A model generated the notes under the pieces. It was not told the origin of the DNA, did no database searches, and saw only the letters and a program-made list of their open reading frames with translations. Made by a program: the position numbers and the translations under genes. Below are positions 12,798 through 21,799 of a stretch of 24,212 nt of DNA, piece by piece; position 1 is the stretch's first letter, and each line of letters opens with the position of its first letter. Origin of the DNA: a virus; IMG/VR virus record IMGVR_UViG_3300032331_001275, positions 1 through 24,212 of that record; one strand, 5' to 3'.

Positions 12798-13517
12798 ATG
12801 CCAAACCCCATCTCACTCACGACTATGGCGACGGACGCACTCAGCTACCTGGGTGTGCTGGACGCTGGGGGCACCCCTTCGGCCACGGAAGTAGCTCAGG
12901 CGCTCCGCACGGCGAACGACATGCTCGACAACATGTCCTCAGAGGAGTTGATGATTCCCGGCCTACTGCTTCAGACGTTCACTCTCACGGCGAGTACGGC
13001 ATCCTACACTATTGGAACCGGGCTGACGTTCAACGTAACGCGCCCGATGGCGATTGAAGCGGCTGTGCATATCAACACGTTGAACTCTCAGCCGCTGGAA
13101 ACGCCGATCAAGGTGGTTAACGGCGCGGAATGGGCATCCATCGACAACCGCGCTCAGGACAACAACTTCATCGAGTACCTGTTCTACGACCGCGCCATAA
13201 GCGGGGCGAAGGTCTACGTTTCCCCACGGCCGCTTGGCGGCTCCATTCAACTTACCATGTGGACGGCGCTGACGCAGTTCGTTGACGCTACCACGACGCT
13301 CAGCTTCCCGCCAGGGTACCTCCAGCCGCTCACCTACATGCTGGCCATGGCTCTCGCGCCTCGCTACGAAGTCGCTCCCAGCGACGTGCTGGTGAAGAAC
13401 GCGATGGACTCCATGGCGCGATTGCGTGACCTTAACGCCGCGCTGATGGGCCGAAAGCCACCGGCAGGCCAAACCGAAGCCGCCACCGCGCCGCCGTCAT
13501 CGATTCAGACGAACTAA
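12798..13517 (+). CDS. P22 gp4-like tail accessory / DNA-stabilisation protein (copy 1)
   Basis: In P22, gp4 binds the underside of the portal after packaging and begins tail assembly. This 239-aa protein has the typical start, an N-terminal helix pair (ATDALSYLGVLDAGGTPSATEVAQALRTANDMLDNM), and the same gene position between coat and gp10. It then has a beta insertion (TASYTIGTGL, RPMAIEAAVHI, WASIDNR, LFYDRA) and a C-terminal helical part beginning LSFPPGYLQPLTYMLAMALAP that corresponds to the end of P22 gp4. It is longer than P22 gp4 (166 aa), as in related phages of other hosts. The next gene is a diverged copy and abuts with no gap. Confidence 0.7.
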   Translation: MPNPISLTTMATDALSYLGVLDAGGTPSATEVAQALRTANDMLDNMSSEELMIPGLLLQTFTLTASTASYTIGTGLTFNVTRPMAIEAAVHINTLNSQPLETPIKVVNGAEWASIDNRAQDNNFIEYLFYDRAISGAKVYVSPRPLGGSIQLTMWTALTQFVDATTTLSFPPGYLQPLTYMLAMALAPRYEVAPSDVLVKNAMDSMARLRDLNAALMGRKPPAGQTEAATAPPSSIQTN

Positions 13518-14315
13518 ATGAGCATCCAATCCTACAGCGCCAACGAACTCGCATACCAAGCGCTCCGCGACCTCGGGGCGCTGCGGGCTGGTCAGGGACC
13601 GTCTGCCGAAGTGCTGGCGGATTGTTTCGTCGCGGTCAACCAGTTGATCGACTCGTGGCTAATCGACCAGCTTTTGGTCTACGCCTACGTGCCGAACCAG
13701 TACACGCTCAACGGGACTTCTATCACGTACACCATCGGGCCTGTCGGTGCCGACTTCACCGCGCCGCGTCCCACGGGCATCCAAGACGCCAATATCATCC
13801 TGAACACGACATCCCCGGTGGTTCGCCAAGCCGTCAGCATCATCAATGTGGACCAGTGGGCCTCGATCCGAGTGCAGAACCTTCAACCCGCCATCCCGTT
13901 AGTCCTCTATTACGACGCCAATTTCAACCCGACGCTGGGCTACGGCTCGATCAACCTCTGGCCGGGTCCGCAGGCGTCCTACATCCTCGAAATCTACACC
14001 TGGCAGCAGTTGACGGCGTTCGCGGATCAAACCACGCCGATCAAGTTTCCCCCTGCCTACGCGCAAGCGCTGCGGAAGTGTCTCGCCGTCGCCATCGCCC
14101 CCATGATGCTGCTGTATGGCAAGGAAAATCAGATCGTAGGCAGCGCAATCGAGAAGGCTCTCCCGTTGGTTCAGCAGCAGGCTAGGCTTGCAATGGCCGC
14201 GTTGCGGTCCTACAACGCCAAAACGCCCGTCCTGAGCCTCGATCCGGCCTTTGATGCCGTCACTAACCGTACCGGGTTCAATTACATGACCGGAAACGCG
14301 GGAAGGGGCTGGTGA
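13518..14315 (+). CDS. P22 gp4-like tail accessory protein (copy 2)
   Basis: The 265-aa product is a diverged paralogue of the preceding one. Matching blocks occur in the same order: ELAYQALRDLGALRAGQGPS at the start, ITYTIGPVG, RPTGIQDANIILNT, IINVDQWASI, LYYDANFNP, LTAFADQTTPIKFPPAYAQAL and the helical AIAPMMLLYGKE. It probably occupies a neighbouring ring of the neck, or replaces copy 1 in a heteromeric adaptor. The ATG immediately follows the stop of copy 1. A C-terminal extension (LDPAFDAVTNRTGFNYMTG) is not in copy 1. Confidence 0.68.
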   Translation: MSIQSYSANELAYQALRDLGALRAGQGPSAEVLADCFVAVNQLIDSWLIDQLLVYAYVPNQYTLNGTSITYTIGPVGADFTAPRPTGIQDANIILNTTSPVVRQAVSIINVDQWASIRVQNLQPAIPLVLYYDANFNPTLGYGSINLWPGPQASYILEIYTWQQLTAFADQTTPIKFPPAYAQALRKCLAVAIAPMMLLYGKENQIVGSAIEKALPLVQQQARLAMAALRSYNAKTPVLSLDPAFDAVTNRTGFNYMTGNAGRGW

Positions 14316-15778
14316 TGAAGACGATCCCAGTCCCCGGCTTCGGTGGCCCAACGTATCTCGCTGTTTCTCCCGTCATGGACGCCGAACGGGCTATCAACCT
14401 ATACCCGGAACCGGGTGGGGCAAACTCGAAAAGTCCCGCGATGCTCGTTGGTCGTCCTGGCCTTGCGGCTTGGGGCTCGGTCAACAGCGTGGTGCGCGGC
14501 TTGTGGGCTGGCGATACGCTGGGCGGGCTTGGTCGGCTGTTCGCTGTCGGCGGCACTCACGTCTACGAGCTGGCCAGCACTGGGGCCGTTATTACCGACT
14601 TCGGCGCGATGGGAGGGTCAAACGTCGGTCCGGTTCAGATCGTCGCCAACGGCGATCAATTGATGGTAATGAACCTGTCGGCTGGGCAAATCTACAATGT
14701 CGCTGGCGGCGTCGTGACGGCTGTTTATGCTGGGAGGGCGTTAGAGTATCTAGACGGCTTTTACATCGCTCTGGACGCGGCGGAAGAGCGGAAAATCAAC
14801 GTCTCTGCGTACCTTGACGGCACCACATGGAACGCTCTCGATACCGTCGTCAAAACCGGATCTGCTGACAGAATCGTGCAACTTGCCGTGCTCAACGGGC
14901 AGCTTTGGCTGTTCGGGCAACAAACCACGGAAATCTGGTACAACGCTGGCAATCCGCTGTTCCCCTTCGCCCGCGTACCTGGTGCTACGCTGAACTTCGG
15001 CTGTATCGCGCCGTGGTCGGTCGTCAAGTTCTCTAATACGATCATGTGGCTGGGGTGCGATCAAAACGGGTTTATGCAGGTGTTCATGACTCAGGGAACC
15101 AACCCGATCCGCGTCTCCAACTTCGCTATCGAGAACCAGTTGACTGGCATTACACAGGCAAACCCACAGGGTAACGTCCAATATCTTCAGTATTGTCGTG
15201 GGTATGCCTACGAGGAATCCGGCCACACGTTCTACGTCCTCACCGTAATGAGTTCGCACTCCGCGCCAGTCGCAACCTACGTATATGACCTTATGACTGG
15301 GATGTGGCATGAGAGAGTATACGCCGGAGCGTGGCCTATCTGCTTCGCTAGTGTGCCGCAAGCGGCGTTCTCCACCGTTGGCGCTTCATTCGTCGGTGAT
15401 ACGCTGTCGGGCAATATCTACATTCAGAGTCAGGGATACCCGTCCGACGCTGGAACGGCCATCACCTACACGCGCACTTTTCCCACCGCTTCCGACCGTC
15501 AACACCAGATCAAGTATCCGCTCCTGCAACTCGATGCCGATATGGGCGCAGCTACAGCCTCGCTGGAGTGGTCGAACGACGGAGGAAAGACGTTCCCATT
15601 CTCCCGCGCTGCGATCTCGCCATCGGCCGAGACTTCGCAGAGCAACGCGCCGCGCTATATGTGGCGGCAGTTGGGAATGGGGAGGCAGCGCACGTTCCGC
15701 ATCAAAACGACATCCAGCACTGAACTAGTCCGCTACATCAACGCCTACATGGGCGTCTCTCCGGGTACCGAACAATGA
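14315..15778 (+). CDS. P22 gp10-like packaged DNA stabilisation protein
   Basis: The 487-aa product is close to P22 gp10 (472 aa), a neck hub that closes the portal after gp4. Family features are the opening VPGFGGPTYLAVSPVMDAERAINLYPE, then SPAMLVGRPGLAAW, repeated beta-propeller-like stretches (LFAVGGTHVYEL, NGQLWLFGQQTTEIWYNAGN, FGCIAPWSVVKFSNTIMWLG) and the late WSNDGGKTFPFSR motif. The ATG at 14315 overlaps the previous stop by one base (TGATG) and sits after GGAAGGGG; an in-frame GTG at 14312 is the alternative. The stop overlaps the next ATG (ATGA). Confidence 0.88.
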   Translation: MKTIPVPGFGGPTYLAVSPVMDAERAINLYPEPGGANSKSPAMLVGRPGLAAWGSVNSVVRGLWAGDTLGGLGRLFAVGGTHVYELASTGAVITDFGAMGGSNVGPVQIVANGDQLMVMNLSAGQIYNVAGGVVTAVYAGRALEYLDGFYIALDAAEERKINVSAYLDGTTWNALDTVVKTGSADRIVQLAVLNGQLWLFGQQTTEIWYNAGNPLFPFARVPGATLNFGCIAPWSVVKFSNTIMWLGCDQNGFMQVFMTQGTNPIRVSNFAIENQLTGITQANPQGNVQYLQYCRGYAYEESGHTFYVLTVMSSHSAPVATYVYDLMTGMWHERVYAGAWPICFASVPQAAFSTVGASFVGDTLSGNIYIQSQGYPSDAGTAITYTRTFPTASDRQHQIKYPLLQLDADMGAATASLEWSNDGGKTFPFSRAAISPSAETSQSNAPRYMWRQLGMGRQRTFRIKTTSSTELVRYINAYMGVSPGTEQ

Positions 15779-16716
15779 GCGTCTCCGCCAACATCAACGT
15801 CGGGCTCCCTCCCATCCAATCGCCCATCACGGCAGGGCAGGGCGGACAGAACGGCGTCCCGTTCAATATGCGTCCCGCGAATCCGATGCCCGCTGGCGTG
15901 CTGACGGCGGCGTGGGCTGGGTGGTTCAATCAACTCGGAAAGCTGGCCGGTCAACTTCCGACGATCAGCGGGTTGAAGGCGGCGATGGTGCCAACGGGTG
16001 GCGGCGCAGCGGTTACCGACTACACCCCGGACGCATGGCAGCGATTCATCTATTACCAGACGGACACCGGACTCGCCTACATCTCGCGCATCGTCTCGAA
16101 TACGTGGGTGTGGGCTTACTTCTCAGGAGCGGCGACGGTGGCGCTGCTGGCCGATCTGCCGACGACGCTGGGCGTTAACGATACGGGCGCGATCTATTAC
16201 GAGCTTCAATACGGGCACGCCTACCAGTGGACGGGCACGGTGTGGCGGTTCCTCCCCGGTGATCCTGGCGCTAAGTATATCGTGGCTGGCATCGCAGCGC
16301 CGAAGGGCGGAAAGTGGCAACTCTGCGATGGAACGGCGGTTCAGGTGTCAAACGGCGACGGCACAAGCTCAAGCGTCACTACGCCAAACCTTGCCACCAG
16401 CGGATTTAGCGGTGGGCCAGTCCTCATCGGCGGCGGCGGCACCGGGTTTCAGGCGGCAACCACGCCGGAATGGCAAGCGGCGGCGAAGACGGACGACGAA
16501 TCGGCGCACACGCACCCCATCACGGCGGCAATCGTGGTGCAATCCGGCGCGGGATCGTCGCCAGCGGCCACGGGCAACACAGGGGCTGGAACGGCGCACA
16601 GCCACACTCTTTCAGACGCAAACGCCAAGCTCAAAAAGCCGTCCGATGGCGCGGACGCAACACACGGAGGCGGTATGCCGGACAGATTCTACTTGAATTG
16701 GTATATGAGGCAATAA
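15775..16716 (+). CDS. Tail-collar / fibre-tip protein with HxH motifs
   Basis: The 313-aa product has a Pro/Gly-rich N-terminus (GLPPIQSPITAGQGGQNGVPF), a central domain with aromatic motifs (DAWQRFIYYQTDTGLAYISRI, YGHAYQWTGTVWRFLPG), and a collar-like C-terminal domain. That domain has GKWQLCDGTAVQ, TTPNL, a Gly run, HTHP at about 245-248 and HSHTL at about 276-280, ending RFYLNWYMRQ. The collar/fibre-tip family uses such HxH pairs to bind metal (as in the T4 gp37 tip) and to contact receptors. It lies where P22 carries the gp26 tail needle, so it may form the distal tail tip. Start is in an ATGA overlap with gp10. Confidence 0.72.
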   Translation: MSVSANINVGLPPIQSPITAGQGGQNGVPFNMRPANPMPAGVLTAAWAGWFNQLGKLAGQLPTISGLKAAMVPTGGGAAVTDYTPDAWQRFIYYQTDTGLAYISRIVSNTWVWAYFSGAATVALLADLPTTLGVNDTGAIYYELQYGHAYQWTGTVWRFLPGDPGAKYIVAGIAAPKGGKWQLCDGTAVQVSNGDGTSSSVTTPNLATSGFSGGPVLIGGGGTGFQAATTPEWQAAAKTDDESAHTHPITAAIVVQSGAGSSPAATGNTGAGTAHSHTLSDANAKLKKPSDGADATHGGGMPDRFYLNWYMRQ

Positions 16717-16717
16717 C

Positions 16718-17785
16718 ATGGCAGCAGCAGCGATTCTTCCATTCATCGGACCAGCGGCCAGCCTTTTCAGTTCCATTCTTGGGTTTGGCAGCGCTGGCAA
16801 ATCGGCAGATCAGATTGCAGCGGCCAATCAAGCGGCGATGGCTGGCGTCCTCGGGGCTTCATCCAACGGGCAAGCCGGGGTGTCCAACGCAGCCAATCTC
16901 GGCATACAAGGCGTACAGAATGCCAGCCAAACCGGGCAAGCTGGCGTCAATGACGCTTTCGCGCAAGGGTCGAACAACCTCAACGCGGCTGGCGGGCAGG
17001 CTATTGGGGCGGTCAACAACGCCACCGGGACAGCCAACACCACGCTGGCCGACATGCTCGGGACGCAGACGGCGGCGATCAACCCGTATCTGCAAGCGGG
17101 CCAGACCGGGCTGACGAATCTGGCCTCACTCGTCGGCGGTCCCGGCTTCCAGTTCAACTACGAGGATTACAAGAACGACCCGGCCTACCAATTTCAGCTG
17201 GAAAGCGGTTCTCGGGCTATCCAGAACGCGGGGGCGGCGCGGGGCTTAGGCTCCAGCGGTTCCACGCTGAAGGAATTGACCAATTACGGTCAGGGTGTAG
17301 CGTCAACGCACTATCAGGATGCCTTCAACCGGGCGAGGGACAGCTTCAACACCAACTTCAACACCGGACTCGCGGGAAACACGGCTCTCATCGGGGCTGG
17401 CACAACCGGACTCGGGCAGTTCAACGCGGCACAAGCCAACGCGGGCAACCAGATCGCACAGAATCAAGTCAACGCGGGAAAGTACGAAGGCGACACCACA
17501 ACGAATATCGCGCAAATCCTTGCGGCGCTGGGGCTGGACGCTTCCAAGTTCAACAGCCAGACCGGAATGACCGGCGCACTCGCAAACAGCGCCACCGGGC
17601 TGCAATCGGCTATCGTCAACAGTAATACCGGCATGAACGCGGCGAATAGCGCCGGAAACTTTGCCGTAGGCGGGGCCAACGCACGGGCGGCCGGTACGCT
17701 TGGTCAAGCCGATCAGCTCAACTCTGGCATTTCAAGCATCGCTGATATCCTTTCCGCTTACTTAGGGAAGAGAAAGGGCAACTAA
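16718..17785 (+). CDS. DNA ejection (DNA transfer) protein, gp7-like position
   Basis: The 355-aa product begins with a hydrophobic stretch (AAAAILPFIGPAASLFSSILGFG) and continues with Ala/Gly/Asn/Gln-rich repeats (for example NGQAGVSNAANLGIQGVQNASQTGQAG). The family signature of phage DNA transfer proteins is clear: YKNDPAYQFQLESGSRAIQNAG, ARGLGSSGSTLKELTNYGQG, then HYQDAFNRARDSFN. In P22, ejection proteins leave the virion with the DNA and form a conduit across the envelope. GAGG precedes the ATG. It heads a run of three TAATG-coupled ejection-type genes (P22 order 7-20-16). Confidence 0.82.
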   Translation: MAAAAILPFIGPAASLFSSILGFGSAGKSADQIAAANQAAMAGVLGASSNGQAGVSNAANLGIQGVQNASQTGQAGVNDAFAQGSNNLNAAGGQAIGAVNNATGTANTTLADMLGTQTAAINPYLQAGQTGLTNLASLVGGPGFQFNYEDYKNDPAYQFQLESGSRAIQNAGAARGLGSSGSTLKELTNYGQGVASTHYQDAFNRARDSFNTNFNTGLAGNTALIGAGTTGLGQFNAAQANAGNQIAQNQVNAGKYEGDTTTNIAQILAALGLDASKFNSQTGMTGALANSATGLQSAIVNSNTGMNAANSAGNFAVGGANARAAGTLGQADQLNSGISSIADILSAYLGKRKGN

Positions 17786-19263
17786 TGGGCACCCCAGCAT
17801 CACTCCTCGAACTCATCGCCACGGGAGGATCGCGGCGGCAGGCGTTGAACGCCGAACTGACACAGCGGGCGGCGCAAGCGAAGCAGGCCGAAGCCGCCGC
17901 ACGTCATGCCGACGCGGAAACCGAAAAAGCCACCATCGAAGCCGACGCGATGCGGCAAGCGCAAGCCGATCAGCAGGTGATCTCCGACGCTTTCGCGCAC
18001 GTCGGCGGGAATCCAAAGTTGATGGACAAGTACATCAAGGCCAATGCCAGCGGTGCGGGCGTCCAGCGGTGGCAGATGGATAACATGAAACTGCGTGAGC
18101 AGATGTCGAAGACCAGCGCGGCCGATCTTGACCGTGCCGAAAAGGTTCACAAGGTCATGGGCTCGTCGCTCGGCTACCTGAACGATGTTCCAGACGACCA
18201 ACTGCAAGCCGAGTATGCAAAGGTTTCCCCAGCCGTGCAGCAGCTCGACCCGACCATCCAACTCCCGCCGCAGATCGACCGAATGGGACTGAAACGGCTA
18301 ATGGGGCAACTCACTTACGCCGATGAGGTGTTGAAGCAGCAGAAGGAAGCGGCCGCGCTCGAACAGACCAAGCAACAGACGGCTAACTCCCGGCAGGAAG
18401 GCGAACTGAAAGAGCGTTCGGCGTTCCTCCAAGGGGTTCGGCCAGACATGCCATATGCGGAGTACAAGGCGCTCCCCGGCTATGACAAGTTCGCCAAAGT
18501 CTATCCTTCCCCAGCGGCGGCGGCGGCTGCGGCGAAGGTTGAGGGCATCGCCGTAAAGGATCGCACGAAGGCCGAACAGGACGCCCGCGTGCTGGCTGGT
18601 ATGTCGCCAACGGGCATCACTGCCGAACAGCAAGCGCGGATTGACCAAGACAAAGAGGAGGCGAAGCAGCGAGAGCGGCAGCACCGAGAATCACTTGGTG
18701 TTCAGATCCGGGGTCAGAATATGACCAATGAGCGGATGCGCGAAGCCAACGACAACCGCCCGCCATCGGCTGAAGAATCGAAGGCCTACGGGTACTTCAA
18801 GCGCATGGACGACGCGGCGAGGGCGCTGGCGACAATGGATTCAGCTATCGCGCAGAAAAGCACCATCGGGCAGGCGTGGCAGAACAACGCGCCCAACTTC
18901 CTGCAATCGGAAGAGGGGCAGGTTTTCAACCAGGCGAAGAAGCAGTTCACGGAAGCGTATCTGCGGCGCGATTCCGGCGCGGCCATCAGCAACGGCGAGT
19001 ACGCGCAGGTTGACCGCGAATACTTTCCGCAACCCGGCGACGGGCCGCAAGTCCTGGCACGCAAACAGCAAGGACGCAAGGTGGCCATCGAAGCCATCGA
19101 GAAGGAAGCGGGCCGCGCGATTCGCAAGTTTGACGCACCGGGCGCGGCTCCGGCCAGTGGAGGCGGCTCCTACGAGCATTTCGCGGTTGACGGCAAAGGT
19201 CACCAGATCGGCAGTCGCGGGAACAAGTGGTTCGACGTGAAGACGGGTAAGGAGATTCAATAA
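17785..19263 (+). CDS. Internal virion / ejection protein, gp20-like position
   Basis: This 492-aa protein is Ala/Gln/Glu/Lys-rich with long predicted coiled coils at about 15-65 and 180-215, and again at 255-320. A conserved-looking block at about 370-430 (NFLQSEEGQVFNQAKKQFTEAYLRRDSGAAISNGEYAQVDREYFPQPGD) resembles a motif common in phage internal virion proteins. The C-terminus (HQIGSRGNKWFDVKTGKEIQ) looks like a small capping motif. No signal or membrane segment. Start and stop are both shared with neighbours (TAATG at 17783 and 19261), which supports stoichiometric co-expression with the other two ejection genes. The exact role is inferred from position. Confidence 0.68.
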   Translation: MGTPASLLELIATGGSRRQALNAELTQRAAQAKQAEAAARHADAETEKATIEADAMRQAQADQQVISDAFAHVGGNPKLMDKYIKANASGAGVQRWQMDNMKLREQMSKTSAADLDRAEKVHKVMGSSLGYLNDVPDDQLQAEYAKVSPAVQQLDPTIQLPPQIDRMGLKRLMGQLTYADEVLKQQKEAAALEQTKQQTANSRQEGELKERSAFLQGVRPDMPYAEYKALPGYDKFAKVYPSPAAAAAAAKVEGIAVKDRTKAEQDARVLAGMSPTGITAEQQARIDQDKEEAKQRERQHRESLGVQIRGQNMTNERMREANDNRPPSAEESKAYGYFKRMDDAARALATMDSAIAQKSTIGQAWQNNAPNFLQSEEGQVFNQAKKQFTEAYLRRDSGAAISNGEYAQVDREYFPQPGDGPQVLARKQQGRKVAIEAIEKEAGRAIRKFDAPGAAPASGGGSYEHFAVDGKGHQIGSRGNKWFDVKTGKEIQ

Positions 19264-21224
19264 TGCCACCTCCCCCGCTCCCCAAGGGTTACAGCATTGC
19301 CCCGCCGCCGCCCCCCGGCTACGCCCCTATTGACGCCCGCACTCCTCCCTTTGTCGCGCCTCAGGGTATAGGCGCTGGCGGTCACGTTCCCGGAACGCCA
19401 TGGACCAAGGAAGAGGAGCGCGCCGTAAGCGGAGAACCAGAGGAGCGTTCGTGGTGGGATACCGTAAAGTCTGTCGGAACAGGAGTGGCCAACGCTGCCA
19501 AGGGCGTGGTAGATATGGGGAAGCGTGTGGTAGAAGGCCCGCAGGGGGTAGACGAGGAGATTCTGACCGCCCTGGCGGGGCCGCTGGGACCACTCATCAA
19601 GGACACGGTTCTGTCTCATATCGCGGTGGCAAAGAAGGCGAAAGAGGAATTGGACAAGGGCGATACCCTATCCGGCACGGCCCGCGCCGCTCTCGCCGCA
19701 ATCCCAATCGTTGGCCCAATCGGTTCAGGCATTGCCGACAAGATGAGCGAGACGGACGAACAGGGTCGCCCTCGGCCTGGAGCCATGGCTGAGGGGATAG
19801 GAGAACTGGCGGCGAATGTCGCTGCACCTGAGGCAATACGACGCGCGGCAACCATCATTCCGGGTGGGTTGCGACCGTCGAACCCAGTCACACGGGCGGC
19901 GATGGAGTTCAAGGACTTTAACGGCATTCCCTCGTCGATGCGGACGGCCACGGGCTCACCGTTCATCGGGTATGCGCAGGCGGCAGCGGACCTGACACCG
20001 CTGGGCGCGATGGTGGCCGAAAAGGCGCGGCAAGTTGAGGTAGGCGGGTTTAAGCGCGTCGGTGGTGAGCTGGCGGAGAAAACCAGCCCAGGCCAACCGA
20101 TTACACCAGAAGGCGCTGGCGTCGAGATCCAGAAGGCGCTTCAGGACAAAGTGGACCGCTTCACCTCATCGGCCAATCAAGCCTACGGCGCATGGCGTGC
20201 GGAGATGGATTCGCCAGCCGCAACACGCATGGCGAATTGGAACGCGGCGACTGGCCAGATGGAGCCGATTCAAGCTCCGGTGGAGATCGGCCAGATCAAG
20301 AACCAGATGCGCTCCATCTTCGAGGAAATGGAGATGATGCCAGCCGCGCAGAAATCGGCCAGCGCTGGATACAACGCCATTCGGGAGTTGATCGCCAGCC
20401 CAAATCTGGTACCTGCCACCACGGCTGAACTTGGCCTATCCTACTTCAAAGAGATGGCGCGCGACGGCACGGGTCGGAACGCTGGGCTTGCGAAGCAGTT
20501 GGTGGCGCGGCTTCAGCCGCTTGTTGACGCAGCGGTTAAAGACGTTTCTCCACAGGCGTTTCAGGCGCTCAAGGACGGGAGAGAACTCGTCACCAATCAA
20601 AAGCGCATCGAATCCGTCGCCAATAAGGTCCGAGAGGAGCCCGTTCAGGCCTACGGGCAGACGATCTGGCCGAAAGACAACGGAATTGAGCATTTACGCC
20701 GTGTAGTAGACGAAACACCGGACGTTGCGCCAAAGATTGGTCGCGCATGGCTGGAGGACGCGCTGTCGAAGGCTGAATACGAGGGCGGGTTCGACAAACT
20801 AGACGGGCTGCACGCGAAATGGCGTGATATGGGGCCGGAAACCAAGCGCATATTGTTCAAGAATCCGGCGCTTATCAAGGACATCGGCGACTTCTTCCAA
20901 GCGGCGAAGGACAGCGCTAAGGACATGAACCCCAGCGGGTCTGGCAAGCTCATCTCTGTTGGTGGCCAACTCACCTACATCTTCACGGAACCGACCACTG
21001 GTATCCCGCTGGCTATTGGCGCTGGGGCATTGTCAAAACTGATGCACTCGCCCGCCGTGGTGAAGGCGCTGACTCAGGGTATGAAGGTAAACGCGCGGGA
21101 CGTGGGCGCAGCGACATCGGCGGCGATGAAGATTCGGTCTCTGACTCGAGACGTGGCTGTTCCGCTTGACAAGGTGGCCGATAAAGAGCAGCAAGAAAAG
21201 CAAGCGAAAGGCCAGCAGCCATGA
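19263..21224 (+). CDS. Large internal virion / ejection protein, gp16-like position
   Basis: The 653-aa product is the third of the ejection set and close in size to P22 gp16 (609 aa). It opens with a proline-rich tract (MPPPPLPKGYSIAPPPPPGYAP), then short amphipathic and hydrophobic stretches (SVGTGVANAAKGVVDMGKRV; SGTARAALAAIPIVGPIGSGI) that could insert in membranes. A long helical region follows (about 260-560), and a second weakly hydrophobic segment (TTGIPLAIGAGALSKLM) lies near the C-terminus, which is Lys/Gln-rich. No lytic transglycosylase motif was seen. I recognise no specific family; size, order and composition make it a probable ejection protein. The stop overlaps the next small ORF (ATGA). 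Confidence 0.6.
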   Translation: MPPPPLPKGYSIAPPPPPGYAPIDARTPPFVAPQGIGAGGHVPGTPWTKEEERAVSGEPEERSWWDTVKSVGTGVANAAKGVVDMGKRVVEGPQGVDEEILTALAGPLGPLIKDTVLSHIAVAKKAKEELDKGDTLSGTARAALAAIPIVGPIGSGIADKMSETDEQGRPRPGAMAEGIGELAANVAAPEAIRRAATIIPGGLRPSNPVTRAAMEFKDFNGIPSSMRTATGSPFIGYAQAAADLTPLGAMVAEKARQVEVGGFKRVGGELAEKTSPGQPITPEGAGVEIQKALQDKVDRFTSSANQAYGAWRAEMDSPAATRMANWNAATGQMEPIQAPVEIGQIKNQMRSIFEEMEMMPAAQKSASAGYNAIRELIASPNLVPATTAELGLSYFKEMARDGTGRNAGLAKQLVARLQPLVDAAVKDVSPQAFQALKDGRELVTNQKRIESVANKVREEPVQAYGQTIWPKDNGIEHLRRVVDETPDVAPKIGRAWLEDALSKAEYEGGFDKLDGLHAKWRDMGPETKRILFKNPALIKDIGDFFQAAKDSAKDMNPSGSGKLISVGGQLTYIFTEPTTGIPLAIGAGALSKLMHSPAVVKALTQGMKVNARDVGAATSAAMKIRSLTRDVAVPLDKVADKEQQEKQAKGQQP

Positions 21225-21352
21225 GCGGGAACGCCAACATCCAAGCGCCTTTTACGACAATCGAAATATCTGAGGCGGCGACGGCATACGACGCGACCAG
21301 CGCGAACCACACCGACGAAGCCACAATCCAGCAACGTATCACCACAAAATAA
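21221..21352 (+). CDS. 43-aa small protein of unknown function
   Basis: The ATGA overlap with the ejection gene and the following Shine-Dalgarno of the next gene (AAGGATA beginning inside its stop codon) argue that this short frame is translated. The product is polar and Thr/Ala-rich (MSGNANIQAPFTTIEISEAA at the start, IQQRITTK at the end), without membrane or signal segments. No family recognised. Confidence 0.5.
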   Translation: MSGNANIQAPFTTIEISEAATAYDATSANHTDEATIQQRITTK

Positions 21353-21361
21353 GGATATCTT

Positions 21362-21736
21362 ATGCTACAAGCACCCAACAAGGCCGACAACATCATCATC
21401 GCGGACGCGGCGAAGTTTGCTGACAAGCTGACCAAGCTCGGCCTCCGCATCGGTCCGCTGCACATCAATGAAACCGTGGCCGGTGAGGCGGTTGCCTCCA
21501 TCGCTCCAATCGAGGCTTTTGATGGGTTGGAAGCCGACAAACCCTACTGCTTGGTCGTTTGGGCTGGCAGCGACTGGCACAACGTGGCTCAGTTGGTCCG
21601 CATGTGGGGCGAAGGCACGATTCAGGACTTCCGCGAGGTCTACACAGACATCTACCCCGGCAAGGACGCGAACACCGGGCTGCTCGACATCCCTGGCGTC
21701 AACGCGGCCATCGCCAAGCTGATCGCCAAAGCCTAA
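21362..21736 (+). CDS. Unknown 124-aa soluble protein
   Basis: ATG 21362 is preceded by AAGGATATCTT. The product reads as a compact alpha/beta protein: helix ADAAKFADKLTKLGL, strands around EAVASIAPIEAF and YCLVVWAGSDW, helix NVAQLVRMWG, and a C-terminal helix VNAAIAKLIAKA. No cysteine cluster or signal peptide. It lies between the ejection and holin genes, where many phages keep small accessory proteins. No family recognised. Confidence 0.6.
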   Translation: MLQAPNKADNIIIADAAKFADKLTKLGLRIGPLHINETVAGEAVASIAPIEAFDGLEADKPYCLVVWAGSDWHNVAQLVRMWGEGTIQDFREVYTDIYPGKDANTGLLDIPGVNAAIAKLIAKA

Positions 21737-21742
21737 ACCAGT

Positions 21743-21766
21743 AGCGGCGGGCGCAGCCCCGCCGCT
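21743..21766 (+). terminator. Strong GC hairpin before the holin gene
   Basis: AGCGGCGGG (21743-21751) pairs perfectly with CCCGCCGCT (21758-21766) around a 6-nt loop, 7 bp after the stop codon. Only two T residues follow, so it is a weak or Rho-assisted terminator, or an mRNA-stabilising hairpin separating structural from lysis genes. Confidence 0.5.
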
Positions 21767-21799
21767 TCCCGATCCTGCCAACGATCACGAGGGAGTACC

